Origin: Rhodospirillales bacterium BBD 1991-14
Lineage (GTDB): Bacteria; Pseudomonadota; Alphaproteobacteria; Kiloniellales; Kiloniellaceae
Direction of reading: 5' to 3'
Length of the DNA stretch: 64,000 nucleotides
NCBI GenBank assembly: GCA_001657395.1
Contig: LYSY01000008.1
Coordinates: 310,001 to 374,000 of the forward strand
Made by a program: the position numbers and the translations under genes. Below, one piece after another: positions 1 through 9,897 of the stretch. The notes beneath the pieces are model-generated. The model saw only the letters and a program-made list of their open reading frames with translations. It ran no database searches and was not told the origin of the DNA. The first letter of the stretch is position 1. Each line of letters begins with the position of its first letter.

Positions 1-9
1 GAGACCACC

Positions 10-474
10 ATGATCGACCTCACCGTCAACGCGCGCCCCGTACAGGTCGACGCGCCCGAAGACACTGCGCTGCTGTGGGTCCTGCGCGAGCACCTGGGCC
101 TTACGGGCACCAAGTTCGGCTGCGGTGCCGGGATGTGCGGCGCCTGCACGGTCCATGTCGACGGCATACCCACCTTCGCCTGCCTCACCGCGGTGGGCGA
201 TGTCGCCGGCGCCACGGTGACCACGATCGAAGGGCTGGGTGAGGACCTTAACGGTGGGGAAGAGCATCCCCTGAAGCGGGCCTGGGTGGCCGAACAGGTG
301 CCGCAGTGCGGCTATTGCCAGTCCGGCCAGATCATGCGGGCGGCGGCGCTGTTGGAAGAAAACCCCGATCCCAGCCGGCAGGAGATCCTCGAGTCCATGA
401 GCACCAACCTCTGCCGCTGCGGCACCTACAACCGGATCGTCAAGGCGGTGCAGCGCGCCGCGCGGGAGGCCTGA
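10..474 (+). CDS. (2Fe-2S)-binding small subunit of a molybdenum hydroxylase (IorA-like)
   Basis: This is the electron-transfer subunit of a xanthine-oxidase-family hydroxylase of the isoquinoline 1-oxidoreductase type. The 154 residues contain both expected iron-sulphur sites. A plant-type ferredoxin cluster uses C38, C43, C46 and C58 (CGAGMCGAC motif). The family-specific second cluster uses C100, C103, C135 and C137 (QCGYCQSGQ and NLCRCGTY motifs). The length is normal for the family. The stop is one base before the start of the molybdopterin subunit, so the two are co-transcribed and surely form one complex. There is no FAD-subunit gene beside them, which is usual for IorAB-type enzymes that pass electrons to cytochromes. 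The substrate cannot be read from sequence. Confidence 0.93.
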   Translation: MIDLTVNARPVQVDAPEDTALLWVLREHLGLTGTKFGCGAGMCGACTVHVDGIPTFACLTAVGDVAGATVTTIEGLGEDLNGGEEHPLKRAWVAEQVPQCGYCQSGQIMRAAALLEENPDPSRQEILESMSTNLCRCGTYNRIVKAVQRAAREA

Positions 475-475
475 G

Positions 476-2701
476 ATGCGACGCGACAACAGCACAGACA
501 CGATCTCCGCGGCACCTGCCTTTTCACGGCGCGGCTTTCTTGCCGGCACCGCCGCCCTCACCTTCGCGATCGGCAGCGGCGGGCTCGTCTCCGTCGCCGG
601 GGCGAACGCCGCGGCAGCGGACAAGACGCTGAAGCCGAGCGCCTGGCTCACCATCGCCGGCGACGACACCGTCACCATCGTGTTTCCCTCCACGGAAATG
701 GGCCAGGGCAGCTCGACCGCGCTGCCGCTGATCCTTGCCGAGGAACTGGATGCGGACTGGGACCGGGTCGTGATCGACCAGCTCGACCGCGACGACCGCA
801 GCTTCGGCAACCCGATTTTCGGCGGCGTCCTCTACACCGCCGGCAGCACCGGGGTCTATGGATACTTCGATACCCTGCGCAAGGCCGGCGCCCAGGCGCG
901 GCGCCTGCTGATGCAGATCGCGGCGGAGACCTGGTCGGTGCCGCTGGACAGCGTCGCCACCGAACCGGGCGCCGTTATCCACAGTGCAAGCGGCCGAAGG
1001 CTGAGCTACGGCGAGATCGCCGCCCTCAATGCGCCACTGCCCGCCGTCGCCGAGATCGGCGAGGAAGACCTGAAGCCGCGCTCGGCCTATCGCCTGATCG
1101 GCCAGGATCTGCCGCGCCGCGACGTGCCGGCCAAGAGCAGCGGAAGCGAGCGTTACGCCATCGACGTAAGGGTGCCCGGCATGGCCTACGCCGCCGTGCT
1201 GCGCAGCCCGGTGGAGGGCGAGACCGCCGTGCAGGTCGACGACGCCGCCGCCCTGGCGGTATCAGGCGTGCTGCAGACCGTCCGCCTGCCCGACGGGATC
1301 GCCGTCGTTGCCGAACGCCTGGAGGCGGCACTGGCCGCCAAGGCGCTGCTGGACGTGACCTGGAGCGAGACCGCCCCGGCGCGCGGCTACGACAGCGCGG
1401 CGGACCTCTCCGCCTATGCGGCAGCGGCGGCGGACGGCACCCGCGAAGGCGTCACCTGGGCCGCCAGGGGCGACGCGGCGGCAGCCATCGCCGGGGCCGC
1501 GCGGGTGGTGGAGGCGGACTACCGCTCCGACTATGCCTATCACGCCCAGATGGAGCCGATGGCGGCGGTGGCGGCGGTCGAGCCCGACGGCAGGGGCGCG
1601 GAGGTCTGGGTCGGAACCCAGACCCAGAGCTGGACCATGCGCACCATCACCGAGGTTCTGGACACGACGGCCGACCGCATTCGCCTGCACATGATGACCA
1701 TGGGCGGCAGCTTCGGGCGCCGCACGGCCCTGACCCAGGAATACCTGCGCGACGCCCTGCTGACCTCAAAGGCGGCCGGCAGACCGGTCAAGGTGGTCTG
1801 GAGCCGCGAGGACGACGTGAAGTTCGGGTGGTTCCGCCCGGCGGCGGCCCAGCGCCTGCGCGCCGGGCTGACGGCGGAGGGCCGGCTCAGCGGCTGGCAC
1901 CACCGGGTGGCGACGCCCTCGGTCATCGCCTACTTCAATCCCCTGCGCTGGGACCAGGTCGAACCGAAGGACATCATCTCGATGCGCGGTTCGGAGAACA
2001 AGTTCTACGGCATCGCCGATCTCCAGGCCGAACACGTGGTCACCGAGCGGCGCGCGCGCCTGGCGCCCTGGCGCGCGATCGGCGCCAGCTACACCAGCTT
2101 CGCCGCCGAGGCCTTCATGGACGAACTGGCCGAGGCCGCCGGCACCAATGCTCTGGACTTCCGCCTCGGCCTGCTGGACGACAATCCGCGCGGGCGCGAG
2201 CTCTTGCAGCGCGTTGCCGGGATGGCCGGCTGGGGCCGCGCCCCAGGGGAGACCGCATTGGGCCTCGCCTTTGCCGGCTACGGCGACTCCATGGCCGCCG
2301 GCATCGCCGAGGTGGCACTGGACCGAAACAGCGGGCGGCTTGCGGTCACGCGCTTTTGGGCGGCCGTCGACGCCGGCCTGATCGTGGCGCCGGACAACGC
2401 CCTGGCGCAGATCGAAGGGGGCATCATCTTCGGGCTGAGCAGTGCACTGAAGGAACGTATCACCGTTGAGGGCGGCGAGGTGGTGCAGAGCAACTACTAC
2501 GACTACGAGATCCTGCGCGCCGACGAGGTGCCGGAGATCGACATCGAACTGCAGGTCAGCGACGGACCGCCGACCGGGATCGGCGAGGTGGGCACGCCCA
2601 TGGTCGCCGCTGCCGTCGCCAATGCCTTCCACGGGCTGACCGGGCGGCGCCTGCGCCACCTGCCCTTCACACCGGAACGGGTGCTGGAGGCGCTCGCCTA
2701 A
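476..2701 (+). CDS. Molybdopterin-binding catalytic subunit of xanthine dehydrogenase family (IorB-like), Tat-exported
   Basis: This is the large catalytic subunit (741 aa) that partners the upstream 2Fe-2S protein. The N-terminus has a twin-arginine signal (S17-R18-R19-G20-F21-L22) followed by a hydrophobic stretch. The enzyme is therefore probably exported folded to the periplasm, and its iron-sulphur partner would travel with it. The Moco-binding GGSFGRR motif is in the middle of the protein, and the GIGEVG segment near the C-terminus carries the expected catalytic glutamate, E704. The region resembles two tandem AldOxase_xdhC2-type domains, as in IorB and aldehyde or quinoline oxidoreductases. 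It begins 1 nt after the stop of the small subunit. Substrate unknown; N-heterocycles or aldehydes are typical for relatives. Confidence 0.92.
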   Translation: MRRDNSTDTISAAPAFSRRGFLAGTAALTFAIGSGGLVSVAGANAAAADKTLKPSAWLTIAGDDTVTIVFPSTEMGQGSSTALPLILAEELDADWDRVVIDQLDRDDRSFGNPIFGGVLYTAGSTGVYGYFDTLRKAGAQARRLLMQIAAETWSVPLDSVATEPGAVIHSASGRRLSYGEIAALNAPLPAVAEIGEEDLKPRSAYRLIGQDLPRRDVPAKSSGSERYAIDVRVPGMAYAAVLRSPVEGETAVQVDDAAALAVSGVLQTVRLPDGIAVVAERLEAALAAKALLDVTWSETAPARGYDSAADLSAYAAAAADGTREGVTWAARGDAAAAIAGAARVVEADYRSDYAYHAQMEPMAAVAAVEPDGRGAEVWVGTQTQSWTMRTITEVLDTTADRIRLHMMTMGGSFGRRTALTQEYLRDALLTSKAAGRPVKVVWSREDDVKFGWFRPAAAQRLRAGLTAEGRLSGWHHRVATPSVIAYFNPLRWDQVEPKDIISMRGSENKFYGIADLQAEHVVTERRARLAPWRAIGASYTSFAAEAFMDELAEAAGTNALDFRLGLLDDNPRGRELLQRVAGMAGWGRAPGETALGLAFAGYGDSMAAGIAEVALDRNSGRLAVTRFWAAVDAGLIVAPDNALAQIEGGIIFGLSSALKERITVEGGEVVQSNYYDYEILRADEVPEIDIELQVSDGPPTGIGEVGTPMVAAAVANAFHGLTGRRLRHLPFTPERVLEALA

Positions 2702-2730
2702 AGGGAGGCTGCAAACCGGCAGACCGTGTT

Positions 2731-4170
2731 TTAGCTGCCGTCGGTCGGCGCCTCGCGGGTTGCCTCGACACCGGCGGGGGCGCCGACGACGACGACGGTC
2801 AGGTCGTCCGGACGATAGACGCGCTTGGCGACCCGGCGGGCATCCTCCAGCGTCACCGCTTCGATGAAGCTGTTGCGCTCGTCGAGATAGCCGATGCCCA
2901 GGTCTTCAAGCTGCATGCCGACCAGCATGCCGGCGATGCGCCCGGAGCTTGAGAAGCGCAAGGGGAAGGAACCAGTCAGGAAGCGCTTTGCCGCATCGAG
3001 TTCCGCCTCGGTCGGACCCGCGTCTGCCATGCGCGCCCATTCCTGGCGGATCAGGTCCAGCGATTCGCCGACCCGCTCGTTCTGGGTCGCCACGCCGCCG
3101 GCGACCAGGGCGCCATGGTCGAGGGGGCTGAGGTAGGAATAGACCGAGTAGGCCAGGCCGCGCTTCTCCCGCACCTCCTCCACGAGGCGCGAGGAAAAGC
3201 CGCCGCCGCCCAGAATGTAGTTCACCACATAGGCCGCGTAGTAGTCCGGATCGTCACGCTTGATCCCGCCCTGGCCCAGCGACACCACCGACTGGGGGAT
3301 GTTCTTCTCGATCACCACGAGGTCCCCCGCATTGCCGATGGCCGCTTCCGGAACGGAGAAGGGCTCGGCCGCCGCAGGCAGCGGCAGGAAGGTGGAATCG
3401 AGCAGCGTCTCCAGCTCATCGGCGGTGATGTCGCCGACGACGCCGACGATCAGTTGATCGCGGGCGAAGCGGTCGCGTACAAAGCCGCGCAGGTCGTCGA
3501 CGGTAATCGACTGGATCGCATCCTCCGTGCCCCGTGTCGGCCGGGCATAGGGATGGTCCGGGAACATCAGCTGCCGCAGCGTGCGGCTGGCGATCATGTC
3601 CGGGTCTTCGGCCTCGCGGGACAGCCGGGCCAGGATCTGGCTGCGGATCCGTTCCACCGGCTCGGCGTCGAAGCGCGGCGCGGTGATCGCAAGGCGCAGA
3701 AGCTCGAACGCGCGCTCGCGGTTCTCCGTGAGCGTGGTCAGCGATCCCGTGAAGTTGTCCAGGCCGGCTTGGAACCGCAGGCCGATGGAGAGATCGTCCA
3801 GCGTGCCCTGAAAGGCCTGGGAGTCGAGCGGCCCGGCCCCCTCGTCGACCAGCCCCGAAACCATGTAGGCCAGGCCTGGCTTGCCTTCGGGGTCCAGCGA
3901 CGCGCCGCCGCGGAACACCAGCTCCAGGGCGATGATCGGATTGCTGTGATCTTCGACCAGCCAGGCCTCGATCCCACCCGGGCTGACGACCCTCTGCACC
4001 TCCACGGCGCGGGCCTGAGCGGCGACAAGGAGCGTTGCCAGAGCCACCAGGCCTGCCACGACAACGGCAAACCAGGAGGGGCCGGCGGAAGCTGCGGCAA
4101 GAACCCGCGCCGCAGGCCGGTCCTGTGAGGGGCGCCGCGTGGCGGCCTGAAACGTCTGATGTCGGTGCAT
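2731..4170 (-). CDS. M16 peptidase-family protein lacking the zinc motif (partner subunit)
   Basis: This is a pitrilysin/M16-fold protein of 479 aa with a hydrophobic signal-like segment around residues 33-55, so it should be exported. Where active M16 enzymes have HxxEH, this one reads GLAYMVSGLVDEG, so the zinc ligands are absent. The C-terminal half keeps the substrate-binding arginine/tyrosine region (FPLRFSSSGRIAG). This matches the non-catalytic member of bacterial M16 heterodimers. The gene begins 14 bp after the stop of the active paralogue upstream, in the same operon, so the two probably assemble as an active/inactive pair in the periplasm. The start is the first ATG; an internal start nearer the signal segment is possible. 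Confidence 0.88.
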   Translation of the reverse strand: MHRHQTFQAATRRPSQDRPAARVLAAASAGPSWFAVVVAGLVALATLLVAAQARAVEVQRVVSPGGIEAWLVEDHSNPIIALELVFRGGASLDPEGKPGLAYMVSGLVDEGAGPLDSQAFQGTLDDLSIGLRFQAGLDNFTGSLTTLTENRERAFELLRLAITAPRFDAEPVERIRSQILARLSREAEDPDMIASRTLRQLMFPDHPYARPTRGTEDAIQSITVDDLRGFVRDRFARDQLIVGVVGDITADELETLLDSTFLPLPAAAEPFSVPEAAIGNAGDLVVIEKNIPQSVVSLGQGGIKRDDPDYYAAYVVNYILGGGGFSSRLVEEVREKRGLAYSVYSYLSPLDHGALVAGGVATQNERVGESLDLIRQEWARMADAGPTEAELDAAKRFLTGSFPLRFSSSGRIAGMLVGMQLEDLGIGYLDERNSFIEAVTLEDARRVAKRVYRPDDLTVVVVGAPAGVEATREAPTDGS

Positions 4171-4184
4171 GGGCTTCGGCCTCG

Positions 4185-5546
4185 TCAGGTGGTCGGCTTC
4201 GGCAGGAGATAGCCGGTGACCGATTGCTCTTCGCGGAAAACACTCTCCAACAGGCTGTTCACGTCCTCGGCGGTCACGGCGTCGATGCGCTCCGGCCAGG
4301 CCTCGATGTCTTCAAGACTGCTGCCGGTCGTGAGCGCCGTGCCGATGACGCGCGGCGCAGTGCTGAGGTTGTCGCGCGCGTAGACGGCGCCGGCGACCAG
4401 ACGCTTTTTCGCGGCCGTAACCTCTTCCTCGGTGACACCGGTCTCGAGCAGCCTGGCGACCGCTGCGCGCAGGCCCTCCTCAACCGCTTCGATGTCTCCG
4501 CCCGGCCGCGGAGACCCGTAGAAGGTGAAGGTGGCGTAGTCGTAGTTCATCGGGTTGTAGCCCGACCCGGCGGAGGCGGCGATGCCCTGCTCGACGACAA
4601 GGCTGCTATAGAGCCGGCTGGTGGCGCCGCCGCCGAGGATCTCCGACAGCACCTGCAGTGCGTAGGCTTCCGGCCCTTCGGCCTGGCGGTAGCTGGGCGC
4701 CAGATAGCTGATCGAGAGGCTCGGCTGGCGCACGCGCGGGCTGCGCAGCGTCACATCACGGGCGCCGTTCTGCGGCGGTTCCGCCACCCGCTCGCGCGGC
4801 GGGATGTCACCTGCCGCGATCGGGCCGTAGTAGGTTTCCGCCAGGCGCCGCACCTCCTGCGGATCGACGTCGCCGGCGACGATCAGAACTGCGTTGTTGG
4901 GCGCGTACCAGCGCTTGTAGAAGCGCAGCGCCACCTCGGTGTTCAGCTGCTCGATCTCATGGTCCCAGCCGATGATGGGGATGCGGTAAGGATGGTTGAG
5001 AAACTGGGTCGCGCGGATCATTTCGCCCAGTTGCCCGCGCGGCTCGTTGTCGATGCGGCTGCGCCGCTCCTCGCGCACCACATCGCGCTCCGGCGCCACC
5101 ACGTCGTCACTCAGCACCAGGTTGGCCATGCGGTCCGCCTCGTGGCGCATCATGATTTCAAGGCGATCGGCCGCGACGGTCTGGAAATAGCCGGTGTAGT
5201 CCCAGGACGTGAAGGCGTTCTCGCGCCCGCCGTTGGCGGCGATGATATCGGAGAATTCCCCGGGCGCCAGAGACTCGGTGCCTTTGAACATGAGGTGCTC
5301 AAGGAAGTGGGCCAGACCAGACTCGCCGGCCTGTTCGTCCGCCGCGCCGACGCGGTACCAAACCGAATGGTGGACGATCGGCGCGCGCTGGTTCACCACG
5401 ACCACGACCTGGAGACCGTTGTCGAGCGTGAAGCTGACCGGATCGAAAACCTTGGCCTGAGCCGCGGGAGCAGGCCCGCCGATCTGGACGGCAAGGGCAA
5501 GAACGCCGATGACCAGCAGCCGGTATGCGTTGTTCAGGACTTTCAT
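4185..5546 (-). CDS. M16 family zinc metallopeptidase (pitrilysin-like), exported
   Basis: This is an active M16 peptidase of 453 aa. A Sec-type signal occupies about residues 1-31 and ends near AAQA. The inverted zinc motif H80-F-L-E83-H84 (GLAHFLEHLMFKGT) is intact, and the downstream glutamate region (ERDVVREE) is present. The two halves of the fold follow. The substrate is probably peptide or protein fragments in the periplasm. It is followed directly by its zinc-less paralogue. The pair ends the ribF-ileS-lspA-DUF3035 run, a conserved order in many alphaproteobacteria; a 264-bp gap before it leaves room for its own promoter. Confidence 0.92.
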   Translation of the reverse strand: MKVLNNAYRLLVIGVLALAVQIGGPAPAAQAKVFDPVSFTLDNGLQVVVVVNQRAPIVHHSVWYRVGAADEQAGESGLAHFLEHLMFKGTESLAPGEFSDIIAANGGRENAFTSWDYTGYFQTVAADRLEIMMRHEADRMANLVLSDDVVAPERDVVREERRSRIDNEPRGQLGEMIRATQFLNHPYRIPIIGWDHEIEQLNTEVALRFYKRWYAPNNAVLIVAGDVDPQEVRRLAETYYGPIAAGDIPPRERVAEPPQNGARDVTLRSPRVRQPSLSISYLAPSYRQAEGPEAYALQVLSEILGGGATSRLYSSLVVEQGIAASAGSGYNPMNYDYATFTFYGSPRPGGDIEAVEEGLRAAVARLLETGVTEEEVTAAKKRLVAGAVYARDNLSTAPRVIGTALTTGSSLEDIEAWPERIDAVTAEDVNSLLESVFREEQSVTGYLLPKPTT

Positions 5547-5810
5547 GAGCGCATGCCCCTTATCTGATGGCGAGCCTGGAACGGACCGTCATGAGCTTCT
5601 ATATGGCGCGCAAGCAAGGGCCCGCAAGCAGCGGCGCCGCCTGCGGACATGAACTTTCGGTCACAAAACCGTTCAGAAACCCCCTTCGGGAGGCTGCCCC
5701 TCCGCTGACCGGCCCCCTGCTGACCGGGCCCCTGGTGGCCGGCCATCCGGCGACGGCCCTTACCTGTCGTAAGCCGACAGTCTGGGAAGCAGGGCTTAAA
5801 AGCGCCTTAC

Positions 5811-6389
5811 CTAAAAGATGCCTTCCAGGGGCGCCCGGCGGCGGCGCTCGATCTGCGGGGTCGGGCCGGTCGTCGGCGGCTGGCCGAGGGCTGCATTTTC
5901 CTGCAGGCGGCGCAACTCAGCCTGCGGATCGACAATGGTCCCGGCCGGCACCTGGTCGTTCCAGAAGACCAGCAGATCGACGAAACGCTCAGACTCTGAG
6001 TTGATCTGATTGGTCTCGCGATCAACGAGGAGGCGAATATTGGGTTCGGCGTTCTGCGCCCCCGCCGCACTCAGCAGCGACTGCTCGCCGGGGGAGCGGT
6101 TGGGGTTGATCGCGGTCTGGGTCACCACCGTCGGCTGACCGGCGGAATTGCGGAAGACCGCCCGCTCGGCCTGCTGCGCCGGCGTGCCTTCCTGCGGCCG
6201 CGGCGCGCCCGGCTCCGGCGGACGCAGCGAAAAGTCCGGCGGCACGGTCAACGGCGCCCGTGACACCACACGGAATTCGTCAGGAGACTGCTTGGTCAGG
6301 CCCAGCTGCTCGCGGAACCCGCCACAGGCGGCCAAGCCCAGCATAAGACTGCCGACAACAAGTAAACGGAAAGTCATCGCTCGATCCAT
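5811..6389 (-). CDS. DUF3035 lipoprotein, probable BamF-like outer-membrane assembly subunit
   Basis: This is a 192-aa lipoprotein. The N-terminus carries a short hydrophobic segment and the lipobox LAAC, with C22 as the acylated cysteine. The next stretch is proline-rich and includes the conserved VVSRAPLTVPPDFSLRPP segment typical of alphaproteobacterial DUF3035. Members are annotated as BamF-type accessory lipoproteins of the outer-membrane beta-barrel assembly complex. That role is knowledge of the family, not something visible here. A GGGAGG Shine-Dalgarno lies 9 nt before the chosen ATG. It follows lspA, the peptidase that would process its lipobox. Confidence 0.85.
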   Translation of the reverse strand: MDRAMTFRLLVVGSLMLGLAACGGFREQLGLTKQSPDEFRVVSRAPLTVPPDFSLRPPEPGAPRPQEGTPAQQAERAVFRNSAGQPTVVTQTAINPNRSPGEQSLLSAAGAQNAEPNIRLLVDRETNQINSESERFVDLLVFWNDQVPAGTIVDPQAELRRLQENAALGQPPTTGPTPQIERRRRAPLEGIF

Positions 6390-6417
6390 CGTTGACTACC
6401 TCCCTAACCCCGGCCCC

Positions 6418-6885
6418 CTATTTACTCTTCCTGCCCATTTCGAACAAGCCATCAACAACAATCAACGCTGCACCGCACACAATTGCACTGTCCGCAACAT
6501 TGAACGCGGGCCAGTGCAACTCGGCCAGATGGAAGTCCAGAAAGTCGACCACGCCGGGCTGGTGCATACGGTCGATGACGTTGCCGATCGCGCCGCCGAC
6601 CACCAGGCCGATCCCATAGGGCAGCAGGCCGACCGGCTGGCGCTTGACCCAGACCAGCAGGGCAGCCACCACCGCGAGGGCCAGACCGGACAGCAGATAG
6701 GGGCCCCAGGGGGAGTCGTTCTGCAGCAGCCCGAAGCTGACGCCGGTGTTGTAGGTCAGGACCAGATTGAAGAAGCCGGTCACCTCGATGACGCTGCCCG
6801 GACCGGGCATGGTGGCGAGGATCGCCGCCTTGGTGATCTGGTCCAGCACCAGAATGACCGCCGCGAGGCCGAGGGTCCGCTGCAT
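6418..6885 (-). CDS. lspA: Lipoprotein signal peptidase (signal peptidase II)
   Basis: LspA cleaves the signal peptide of diacylglyceryl-modified prolipoproteins in the inner membrane. The 155-aa length is typical and four hydrophobic segments are visible. The two catalytic aspartates are present: D105 in GNVIDR and D132 in FNVADS. The conserved N-terminal DQITKA and the TYNTGVSFG segment are also there. It lies 24 bp downstream of ileS in the same direction, the classical ileS-lspA arrangement, and just upstream of a lipoprotein gene. Confidence 0.97.
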   Translation of the reverse strand: MQRTLGLAAVILVLDQITKAAILATMPGPGSVIEVTGFFNLVLTYNTGVSFGLLQNDSPWGPYLLSGLALAVVAALLVWVKRQPVGLLPYGIGLVVGGAIGNVIDRMHQPGVVDFLDFHLAELHWPAFNVADSAIVCGAALIVVDGLFEMGRKSK

Positions 6886-6909
6886 GGGCGCCGTGGATCC
6901 CGCGGTCCG

Positions 6910-9771
6910 CTACTGCGCCGCGGCGCCGAGGTGCTGCACGGCATCGGCGCAGCGCCGGCAGGTTCCGGGCGCTTCGGGGATGCTGCCCACCTCCGGCAGC
7001 ACCTTCCAGCAGCGCTCGCACTTCTTGCCCTCGGCCAGACGCACCGCCACCGCAACCCCGGCAACCTCGTCCAGGCGAAAGGCGTCTGCGGGGCCCTCGC
7101 CCTCGGTGAGGGTAATCGCCGAGGTGATGGCGATATCAGCCATGTCGACCCCGTCCACGGCGGCCAGCAGGTCGGGCCGGGCGACAAAGACCTCCGGATG
7201 CGCTTGCAGGCTGGAGCCGAGGCGCTTGTCGGCGCGTTCCAGTTCCAAGGCGCCGGTGATCACGCGGCGCAGGTCGCGCACCTTGGACCACTTGGCCGCC
7301 AGATCTTCGTCGAGCCAGGCGCCCGGCACCTCCGGGAAGGTGCGCAGATGAACACTGGCCTCGGGCCCCTTGCCGCGGGTCCACCAGGCTTCTTCGGCAG
7401 TGAAGCACAGGATCGGCGCCAGCCAGGCGGTGAGGCAGGAGAAAACTTCGTCCAGCACCGTGCGGCAGGCCCGCCGCCTCAGGGAGTCCGGGCGGTCGCA
7501 GTAGAGCACGTCCTTGCGGACATCGAAGTAGAAGGCCGAGAGATCGACGGCGCAGAAGGTGTAGACCGCCTGGTACAGCGCGTGGAAGTGAAAGCCCTCC
7601 ACGTTGCGGCGGACCTGACGGTCCAGCTCCGCCAGACGATGCAGCACCCAGCGCTCGAGCTCCGGCATCTCGGCGGCATCCAGACGCTCGCTTTCCGTGA
7701 AGCCGTCGAGATTGCCGAGCAGGAAGCGCAGGGTGTTGCGCAGACGGCGGTAGGCGTCGCCCTGGTACTTCAGGATTTCCGGGCCGAAGCGCAGGTCCTC
7801 CTCGTAGTTCGAGGCGACCACCCAGAGACGCAGGATGTCGGCGCCCTGGTTGTCCACCACGTCCTGCGGGGAAAGGGCGTTGCCCTTCGACTTCGACATC
7901 TTCTCCTTGCCCTGCTCCTCCAGGATGAAGCCGTGGGTCAGCACGGCGTCATAGGGCGCGCGCCCGCGCGTGCCGGCGGATTCCAGCAGCGAGGTGTGGA
8001 ACCAGCCGCGGTGCTGGTCGGAGCCTTCGAGATAGAGGTCGGCCGGCCACTTCAGCTCGGGCCGCGCCTCCAGGACAAAGCTGTGGGTGGAGCCGGAATC
8101 GAACCAGACCTCCACCACGTCGGTGATCTGCTCGTAGTCCTCGGCCTTGTATTCGTTGCCGAGGAAGCGCTGCGGGTCGCTGGAGAACCAGGCGTCGCCG
8201 CCCTCTTCCTCAAAGGCAGTCGCGACCCGTTCGATCACCGCCGGGTCGCGCAGGGGCTCGCCGGTCTTCTTGTCGACGAAGATCGGCAGCGGGACGCCCC
8301 AGAGGCGCTGGCGCGAGATGCACCAGTCCGGGCGCTGTTCGATCATGGAGCGCAGGCGGTTGCGGCCGGTCTGCGGTACGAAGCGCGTCTCGTCGATTGC
8401 CTTCAGGGCCTTTTCCCGCAGCTCGTTGGTCTCCATGGAGATGAACCACTGCGGGGTGTTGCGGAAGATCAGCGGCGCCTTCGAGCGCCAGGAATGGGGG
8501 TAGCTGTGCTTCAGCCTGCCGCGGTGCAGCAGCCGGCCCGCTTCGGCCAGGGCCGCGATGACGCGCCCGTTGGCATCCCCCGGCTTACCGTTCTCGTCAT
8601 AGACCACGGCGCCGCCGACCACGGCCACGTGGTCGTAGAAGATGCCGGTGCCATCGACGGTCTGGGGAATCTCGATGCCGTGCTGCAGGCCGAGCGCCCA
8701 GTCGTCGGCGCCGTGCCCGGGCGCGATGTGGACGAAGCCCGTGCCCTGCTCGGTGGTGACGAAATCGCCGGCCAGCACCGGAACGTCGAAATCGTAGCCG
8801 CCGGCCGCCGGCGCGAAACCGCGCCAGGGATGGGCGCAGAGCGCGCCGGCCAGGTCCGCAGGCGAGAGATCGCCCAGATGCTTCCAGGACTCGATCTTCG
8901 CATCGGCCTTGACGGTTTCCGCCAGATCCTTGGCCAGCACCAGTTTCTCGCCGACCAGGGCATGGCTGTCCTCCGCCAGGGCTTCGACCTGCCAGACGCC
9001 GTAGGCGATCTCCTCGCCGAAAGCCACGGCGCGGTTGCCGGGGATGGTCCAGGGCGTGGTGGTCCAGATCAGGACGCTGGCGCCCTCCAGTAGCGGCGTC
9101 TCGCTCCGCACCACCGGGAAGCGCACCCAGATCGTCTGCGAGACGTGGTCGTGGTACTCGACCTCGGCGTCGGCCAGGGCGGTGCGTTCCACCACCGACC
9201 AGAGCACCGGCCGCGAGCCCTTGTAGATGCCGCCGTTCTGCAGGAACTTGCCGATCTCCCGGACGATCTGCGCCTCGGCATCGAAGGACATGGTCAGATA
9301 GGGCCGCTCGAAGTCGCCCAGGACGCCGAGGCGCTGGAACTCCTCGGTCTGCACCTTCACCCACTTGTCGGCGAAGTCGCGGCACTCGCGGCGAAACTCC
9401 AGCGCCGGGACGCTGTCCTTGTCCTTTCCGGCGGCGCGGTACTGCTCTTCGATCTTCCACTCGATGGGCAGGCCATGGCAGTCCCAGCCGGGCACGTAAT
9501 GCGCATCCTTGCCCAGCATCTGATGCGCCCGGTTGATGACGTCCTTCAGGATCTTGTTGAGCGCGTGGCCGATATGGAGATGGCCGTTGGCATAGGGAGG
9601 ACCGTCGTGGAGGATGAACTTCTCCCGCCCCTCGGACTGCTGGCGCTGTTGCGCAAAGAGGTCCATCTCCTGCCAGCGCGCCAGGGTCTCCGGCTCTTTC
9701 TTGGCCAGGCCCGCGCGCATCGGAAAGTCGGTCTTCGGCAAAAAGACTGTCGGTCGGTAATCAACGCTCAT
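6910..9771 (-). CDS. ileS: Isoleucyl-tRNA synthetase
   Basis: IleS charges tRNA-Ile in the cytoplasm. It is a class I synthetase of 953 aa with the HIGH signature at residues 66-69 (GHLHIGHA) and KMSKS at 624-628 (EKMSKSKGN). The long CP1 editing insertion lies between them. The C-terminal zinc finger has two CxxC-type pairs (CERCW and CRRCAD), as in the bacterial zinc-containing type. Its length is normal. It follows ribF after a 126-bp gap and is followed closely by lspA. Confidence 0.98.
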   Translation of the reverse strand: MSVDYRPTVFLPKTDFPMRAGLAKKEPETLARWQEMDLFAQQRQQSEGREKFILHDGPPYANGHLHIGHALNKILKDVINRAHQMLGKDAHYVPGWDCHGLPIEWKIEEQYRAAGKDKDSVPALEFRRECRDFADKWVKVQTEEFQRLGVLGDFERPYLTMSFDAEAQIVREIGKFLQNGGIYKGSRPVLWSVVERTALADAEVEYHDHVSQTIWVRFPVVRSETPLLEGASVLIWTTTPWTIPGNRAVAFGEEIAYGVWQVEALAEDSHALVGEKLVLAKDLAETVKADAKIESWKHLGDLSPADLAGALCAHPWRGFAPAAGGYDFDVPVLAGDFVTTEQGTGFVHIAPGHGADDWALGLQHGIEIPQTVDGTGIFYDHVAVVGGAVVYDENGKPGDANGRVIAALAEAGRLLHRGRLKHSYPHSWRSKAPLIFRNTPQWFISMETNELREKALKAIDETRFVPQTGRNRLRSMIEQRPDWCISRQRLWGVPLPIFVDKKTGEPLRDPAVIERVATAFEEEGGDAWFSSDPQRFLGNEYKAEDYEQITDVVEVWFDSGSTHSFVLEARPELKWPADLYLEGSDQHRGWFHTSLLESAGTRGRAPYDAVLTHGFILEEQGKEKMSKSKGNALSPQDVVDNQGADILRLWVVASNYEEDLRFGPEILKYQGDAYRRLRNTLRFLLGNLDGFTESERLDAAEMPELERWVLHRLAELDRQVRRNVEGFHFHALYQAVYTFCAVDLSAFYFDVRKDVLYCDRPDSLRRRACRTVLDEVFSCLTAWLAPILCFTAEEAWWTRGKGPEASVHLRTFPEVPGAWLDEDLAAKWSKVRDLRRVITGALELERADKRLGSSLQAHPEVFVARPDLLAAVDGVDMADIAITSAITLTEGEGPADAFRLDEVAGVAVAVRLAEGKKCERCWKVLPEVGSIPEAPGTCRRCADAVQHLGAAAQ

Positions 9772-9897
9772 CGCGTGCTTCTTCTTCGTCGGTTCCAGGC
9801 CCAGGCTGCAGGCGCCCCGCGCATTTGGACCAGTCGGTATGCGGCCCGCCTGTAGCGCCTGGCGCTGGGACGGGGCTCCGGCCAGGGCGGCCCGCGG

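Noticed and set aside
6148-9093. A 981-codon plus-strand open frame opposite lspA and ileS
   Set aside because: It is the antisense of conserved ileS and lspA; composition is typical of a shadow frame, and no domain is recognisable.
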